The position numbers and the translations under genes are program-made. Below, piece by piece: positions 59,698 through 64,000 of a stretch of 64,000 nucleotides of DNA. The notes beneath the pieces were generated by a model. The model worked only from the letters and a program-made list of their open reading frames with translations, had not been told where the DNA came from and did no database searches. The first letter of the stretch is position 1. Each line of letters opens with the position of its first letter. This DNA comes from G963422595 sp963422595. GTDB lineage: Bacteria; Pseudomonadota; Gammaproteobacteria; UBA4575. The stretch is from assembly GCA_963422595.1 (NCBI GenBank), contig OY730298.1, forward strand, positions 930,001 to 994,000, read 5' to 3'.

Positions 59698-61068
59698 ATG
59701 CAATGGTTGACTTATGTACTTGCGTTCATTGTTGCCGTTGGCATTATTGTGACCGTGCATGAATTTGGCCACTTCTGGGTGGCCAAACGGCTGGGAGTCA
59801 AAGTGCTGCGTTTTTCAGTAGGGTTTGGAAAGCCTCTGTTAACACGTACAACAGGTGCAGACAAAACCGAATACGTTCTTGCGAGCATTCCTCTTGGTGG
59901 TTACGTGAAGATGCTGGATGAACGCGAAAAGGAAGTTTCTGAAAGCGAAATACACCGTGCCTTTAATCGACAATCTGTTTGGAAGAGATTTGCCATAGTT
60001 TCTGCTGGGCCCATCTTCAATTTTATTTTTGCTGTACTGGCATACTGGATAACCTTTGTAGTGGGTGTAGAGGGCATAAAGCCTGTTATAGGCGAGGTAT
60101 TGCCACACAGTATTGCCGAAGCAGTGCAAATAAAGCCAAATGACACCTTTATATTAATTGAAGATGTCCCGGTGCAAACCTGGACACAAACCACCATTCA
60201 GTTATTAGATAAAGCACTTAAGTCTGGTACTGTTAAAGCAACGTTACTGGATGAAGACTCTATGCGGAAGACTGTTACATTAGATTTAACTGATACGGAG
60301 TGGTTACTGGCAGAAGGAAATTTACTGGAAAAAATTGGTATCACGCCTTGGCGGTATCAATATCAACCCGTATTTGGTGAGATCAAGTCCGGGGTTGCCA
60401 AATCTGCTGGGATTCAAACAGGTGATCAAGTGGTAAGCATTGATGGCACACAGATAGAGAGTTGGGATAATTTAGTTAAATATATTCAAGCTCGCGCAGA
60501 AATTTCAATTAATATTATTGTGCAAAGAGATGATGAACGCTTGAGTTTTACCCTGATACCAGAATCCAAAGAGCAGGATGGAAGGATTATCGGGCGTATC
60601 GGGGCCTATCCATTTATTGATCTTACAAGGCTGAATGAAAAGCAGAAGGAATTACAAGTCATGGTTCGTTATGATCCGCTTGTAGCTATCGGCAAGGGGT
60701 TAATGAAAACCTGGGAAGTTTCTGTTTTAACCCTAAAGCTTTTATGGAAACTTGTTATGGGCGTGGCCTCGTTAAAAAATATCAGTGGTCCAGTAACCAT
60801 CGCAGAATATACAGGAGAATCAGCTTTAATTGGTTTTTCAGCCTTTATGGGGGCTTTAGCTATCATTAGTATAAGTATAGGAATATTGAATTTATTGCCT
60901 ATTCCTATATTAGATGGGGGTCATTTGTTCTATTATATGGTTGAAATAATAAAAGGCAGCCCGGTGTCTGAGCAGTTTGAGGCAATAGGGCAGCGCATCG
61001 GGGTAATCATGCTGGCTGGTTTGATGGGGTTGGCCTTTTATAATGATATATATCGACTACTACAATAG
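59698..61068 (+). CDS. rseP: Site-2 protease RseP (sigma-E pathway)
   Basis: Intramembrane zinc metalloprotease that cleaves anti-sigma factor RseA. 456 residues. HEFGH at residues 21-25 lies in the first membrane segment, PDZ domains occupy about 115-310, and LDGGHL is in a late segment. It starts two bases after dxr and is followed by bamA, a conserved order in envelope stress and outer-membrane assembly. Confidence 0.96.
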   Translation: MQWLTYVLAFIVAVGIIVTVHEFGHFWVAKRLGVKVLRFSVGFGKPLLTRTTGADKTEYVLASIPLGGYVKMLDEREKEVSESEIHRAFNRQSVWKRFAIVSAGPIFNFIFAVLAYWITFVVGVEGIKPVIGEVLPHSIAEAVQIKPNDTFILIEDVPVQTWTQTTIQLLDKALKSGTVKATLLDEDSMRKTVTLDLTDTEWLLAEGNLLEKIGITPWRYQYQPVFGEIKSGVAKSAGIQTGDQVVSIDGTQIESWDNLVKYIQARAEISINIIVQRDDERLSFTLIPESKEQDGRIIGRIGAYPFIDLTRLNEKQKELQVMVRYDPLVAIGKGLMKTWEVSVLTLKLLWKLVMGVASLKNISGPVTIAEYTGESALIGFSAFMGALAIISISIGILNLLPIPILDGGHLFYYMVEIIKGSPVSEQFEAIGQRIGVIMLAGLMGLAFYNDIYRLLQ

Positions 61069-61077
61069 AAAATACAT

Positions 61078-63372
61078 ATGGCTTGTTTCCCTTTTAGGCG
61101 TACCGCGCTTATTTTTTTGATAGGGATTATTTCTTTATCCGGTCTGGCAGAGACCTTTCGCTTGCAGGATATTCAAATAGAAGGGCTAAAGCGTATTGAA
61201 GCTGGAACTGTCTTTACTTACCTGCCTGTCAAGGTAGGCGAGCAGTTAGACGAGCGACAAACCTCGAATATTATTCGTGCCCTGTATAAAACAGGTTTTT
61301 TTAAAGACGTTCAACTGCGTCGTGAAGGTAATATATTAGTGGTAGTTGTAGAAGAAAGACCTGCCATTGCAAAGATTAATTTCGATGGCAACAAGATTCT
61401 CGATGACGAGCAACTGACCGAAGTTTTAACCAACGTTGGTATTGCCAGTGGTCGTGTATTTAATCGTCCAATACTTGAGCGTTTAGAGAATGAGTTGCTA
61501 CAGCAATATTTTGCGTTTGGCAAATACGGTGTCAACATTGACACCCAAGTTCGTGATTTACCACAAAATCGTGTGGATATAAGTATTCAAATTGTAGAAG
61601 GAGACGTAGCGAAGATTAAACAGGTGAAAGTTGTTGGAAACACCTTACTTGCAGAAGATGAGCTAGTCGGTGATTTTGAGTCTGGCAAAAAACCCTGGTA
61701 TTTACCTTGGAGTACCAAAAACCGCTACGCTAAACCAAAGTTGCAGGGAGATTTGGAAAAATTGCGTTCACACTATCTTAATCGCGGCTATTTGAGATTT
61801 GATATAGAATCAACGCAAGTTTCAATTAGCCCTGATAAAGAAGACATTTTTATCACTATTAATATTGATGAAGGAGATCGGTATACACTTGAAAGTGTTG
61901 AGTTAGCGGGAAAATTCCTACTTCCGGAAGAAGAGCTTAGGTCTTTAATAGACCTCACCCCCGGAGAGATTTTTTCGCGTGCAAAAATCGTTCAATCAAC
62001 CCAAGCTATTACGCGTAGATTAGGTGATAAGGGCTATGCCTTTCCAAATATAAATCCAATACCGAAAATAGACGATAAAAATAAAAGTGTTAAAGTTACA
62101 TTGTTTATTGATCCTGGAAAACGGGTTTACGTGCGCAGAATAAATTTTCGCGGACATAAGACCAGTCGTGACGAAGTGTATCGAAGAGAGCTAAGGCAGA
62201 TGGAAGGTGGCTGGTATTCACAAACAAACGTCGAATCTTCAAGGCGCAGAATACAGCGGCTAACCTATGTCGATTCTGTTGACATTAAAACTCAACCTGT
62301 ACCAGGAGTGGATGACTTTGTCGATTTGGAGATTTCTATCAAGGAACGCCTGGCTGGTAGTTTTAATTTAGGTGCCGGATTTTCTGATAGCCAAGGTGCG
62401 GTGCTTTCCTCAAGTGTAAGCCAGGAAAACTTTCTGGGTACGGGCAAAACCGTTTCACTCTCAATTAATACGAGTAAAGTTAACACCGTATATGCGTTTA
62501 ACTACATTAATCCATACTACACCATTGATGGAGTTAGCAGGGGCTTCGGTTTTACCTTTGTTTCTACGGAAGCTGAGGAAGCGGATATCTCTGATTTTGA
62601 TACCGACAGGTTCGGAACTAACATCAGCTATGGAATACCTTTGACTGAAAATAGTCGCGTTAGTGCCGTTTTAAACCTGGGGAGAACAGCGGTGACGACA
62701 AGCAGTAACTCCCCACAGGAAGTCCGCGACTTTATTGTGGAGAATGATGATAAATACATCAATCTTGCATTAACTTCCAGTTTTATACGCGATACCCGAA
62801 ATCGTAGCTTGTTTCCAAATGAAGGCAGTCGGCAACGTGTAGCTTTAGAATTTACAGTGCCAGGTAGCGACCTGGAGTTCTACAAGCTAACGTATGAAAA
62901 TATGTTTTATTTTGCTCTAGGAGAGACTTTTACGCTATCTCTGGGTGGCGAGATTGGGTATGGTGATCAATATGCGGACACCTCTGATTTGCCGTTTTTT
63001 GAAAAATTTCGTGCTGGCGGTTTTAAAAGTGTCCGTGGTTATGAAAGTAATAGTTTGGGGCCCCGTGATTCACTTGACGAGCCTTTTGGTGGAAACTTCT
63101 TAACTACTGCGCGAACAGAGTTGCAGTTTCCCCCGTTACCACTGCCATTTATAAGCAAAGAAAATGCCCGGTTGAACATGTTCGTGGACGTCGGGAACGT
63201 TTTTGAAGAATTTGATGACTTTGACACAAGTGAAATTCGCGGCGCAGTCGGACTTGGTATTAATATGATAACGGGTTTTGGCGCAATTAGTGCTGCATAT
63301 GCAGCACCGTTCAATGATGGCGATGAAGACGATACCGAAGGATTTCAATTTAACTTAGGGACGAGCTTTTAG
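61078..63372 (+). CDS. bamA: Outer membrane protein assembly factor BamA
   Basis: Central subunit of the beta-barrel assembly machine. 764 residues. A signal peptide (about residues 1-23, ending SLSGLA) is followed by five POTRA domains (about 25-420) and the beta barrel (about 425-764) with the loop-6 motif VRGYESNSLGPRD. It ends in phenylalanine, as outer-membrane barrels do. The next genes skp and lpxD complete the standard cluster. Confidence 0.97.
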   Translation: MACFPFRRTALIFLIGIISLSGLAETFRLQDIQIEGLKRIEAGTVFTYLPVKVGEQLDERQTSNIIRALYKTGFFKDVQLRREGNILVVVVEERPAIAKINFDGNKILDDEQLTEVLTNVGIASGRVFNRPILERLENELLQQYFAFGKYGVNIDTQVRDLPQNRVDISIQIVEGDVAKIKQVKVVGNTLLAEDELVGDFESGKKPWYLPWSTKNRYAKPKLQGDLEKLRSHYLNRGYLRFDIESTQVSISPDKEDIFITINIDEGDRYTLESVELAGKFLLPEEELRSLIDLTPGEIFSRAKIVQSTQAITRRLGDKGYAFPNINPIPKIDDKNKSVKVTLFIDPGKRVYVRRINFRGHKTSRDEVYRRELRQMEGGWYSQTNVESSRRRIQRLTYVDSVDIKTQPVPGVDDFVDLEISIKERLAGSFNLGAGFSDSQGAVLSSSVSQENFLGTGKTVSLSINTSKVNTVYAFNYINPYYTIDGVSRGFGFTFVSTEAEEADISDFDTDRFGTNISYGIPLTENSRVSAVLNLGRTAVTTSSNSPQEVRDFIVENDDKYINLALTSSFIRDTRNRSLFPNEGSRQRVALEFTVPGSDLEFYKLTYENMFYFALGETFTLSLGGEIGYGDQYADTSDLPFFEKFRAGGFKSVRGYESNSLGPRDSLDEPFGGNFLTTARTELQFPPLPLPFISKENARLNMFVDVGNVFEEFDDFDTSEIRGAVGLGINMITGFGAISAAYAAPFNDGDEDDTEGFQFNLGTSF

Positions 63373-63388
63373 AGTTTAGGGGAAACAA

Positions 63389-63895
63389 ATGAAGTTTTAC
63401 TTATCCAGAGTTGTTTTTATTATTGTGCTTTCCGTATTTCCAGCCATTGTCGCTGCGGAGACAAAGATAGGATTTGTTAACATGGCTGAAATTATGGAAA
63501 GCTCACCTCAGGCTGCAACGGCGCGTAAATCTTTAGAAAAAGAATTTTCAAGCAGAGATAAAAAACTCACGGTGGTACGTGATGAGATTTTAAAGCTTGA
63601 AGAAACGTTAAAAAATGATGCCGCTATATTAAGTGATAAGCGGCGTAGTGAGCTTGAGAAAGAGATACTGGGTAAAAAAAGGAAATACAATCGACAGCAA
63701 GATGAACTGCGAGAAGATTTTAATATTCGTAGTAACCAGGAGTTAGGTAAGTTACAGAAGAAAATACATGAAGTTATACTGAATATTGCAAAAACCGAAA
63801 ATTATGATTTAGTCGTCACACAACCTATTCTTTTTGCCAGTAATCGCATTGACATGACACAGCGTATTCTAAAGGAGTTGCAAAGTACCCCGTAG
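63389..63895 (+). CDS. skp: Periplasmic chaperone Skp/OmpH
   Basis: Holds unfolded outer-membrane proteins in the periplasm. 168 residues with a signal peptide (residues 1-23, ending AIVAA), a short beta part (KIGFVNMAEIM), and long charged coiled-coil helices forming the tentacles. It lies between bamA and lpxD, the conserved order. Confidence 0.93.
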   Translation: MKFYLSRVVFIIVLSVFPAIVAAETKIGFVNMAEIMESSPQAATARKSLEKEFSSRDKKLTVVRDEILKLEETLKNDAAILSDKRRSELEKEILGKKRKYNRQQDELREDFNIRSNQELGKLQKKIHEVILNIAKTENYDLVVTQPILFASNRIDMTQRILKELQSTP

Positions 63896-63908
63896 TTAAT
63901 GGTCGGCT

Positions 63909-64000
63909 GTGTCGTTTACACTCGCAAAACTATCCGAGCATACCGCGACAACTGTCGCTGGAGACCCAACTTGTGAAATCAATCGTGTAGATAGTCTTCA
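63909..64000 (+). CDS. lpxD: UDP-3-O-acylglucosamine N-acyltransferase, N-terminal part
   Basis: Cut off by the window end. A GTG at 63909 opens a frame encoding SFTLAKLSEHTATTVAGDP and then CEINRVDSL, matching the LpxD N-terminal domain. The frame has a TAA four codons upstream, so this GTG is the only sensible start. Position after skp supports it. It functions in lipid A synthesis. Confidence 0.85.
   Translation, partial: MSFTLAKLSEHTATTVAGDPTCEINRVDSL

Overview
The window is chromosomal DNA of a non-enteric gammaproteobacterium. The order gyrA-serC-(pheA-tyrA)-aroA-cmk-rpsA-ihfB-lapA-lapB-pyrF, thrS-infC-rpmI-rplT-pheS-pheT-ihfA-merR, lepB-rnc-era-recO-pdxJ-acpS, and rpsB-tsf-pyrH-frr-uppS-cdsA-dxr-rseP-bamA-skp-lpxD is typical of that class. 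IHF, LapA/LapB, GlnD and BamA support a Gram-negative proteobacterium. I cannot name the genus. The right half is visibly more AT-rich than the left.

Layout. 1-449: end of mtnA. 639-4374: gyrA and serC. 4468-6978: two minus-strand genes, a UDP-glucuronate epimerase and an exosortase-type PLP decarboxylase, interrupting the usual serC-pheA succession. 7153-16405: aromatic amino acid genes (pheA, tyrA, aroA), cmk, rpsA, ihfB, lapAB, pyrF, galU. 16675-26481: a minus-strand defence island. 26734-31335: tRNA-Asn, an aspartate aminotransferase, uvrB, a pair of membrane/coiled-coil genes and tRNA-Val. 32005-39360: translation genes, ihfA, a MerR regulator and tRNA-Pro. 39551-45883: lepB to acpS, cysM and an exonuclease. 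46128-53256 (minus): dapE, an ArsC-like gene, dapD, dapC, glnD, map. 53587-64000: translation, isoprenoid and envelope genes.

The most interesting part is the defence island. A complete type III restriction-modification pair, mod (24190-26481) and res (16675-19356), lies at its two ends. Between them are accessory genes: a broken zeta-toxin-like kinase, a small superinfection-immunity-like membrane protein, a 61-residue protein, an XRE-ImmA/IrrE protein with a PIN toxin, and an AAA ATPase with a second PIN protein. Also between them are three gene ghosts: a Res N-terminus (23070-23165) and two Mod C-terminal tails (22994-23053 and 21128-21328). One tail shares a 33-bp identical stretch with the intact mod. 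Each accessory module begins at a start codon overlapping the stop of a Mod tail (ATGA or GTGA), and the two ghost tails contain the Shine-Dalgarno sequence of the next gene. The simplest reading is that several type III loci carrying different cargo between mod and res were fused, with the duplicated mod and res bodies lost but each cargo and its translational coupling tail kept.

The DUF4411-type PIN toxin of the XRE-ImmA pair is switched off by an exact 22-bp tandem duplication. Other points are a one-base frameshift near the end of dapC, an ATC start codon for infC, a helix-hairpin-helix-like extension on ribosomal protein S2, Asn at GyrA position 83, a hendecad-repeat coiled-coil gene built on a 33-bp minisatellite, and a perfect FNR-type box upstream of the epimerase gene.
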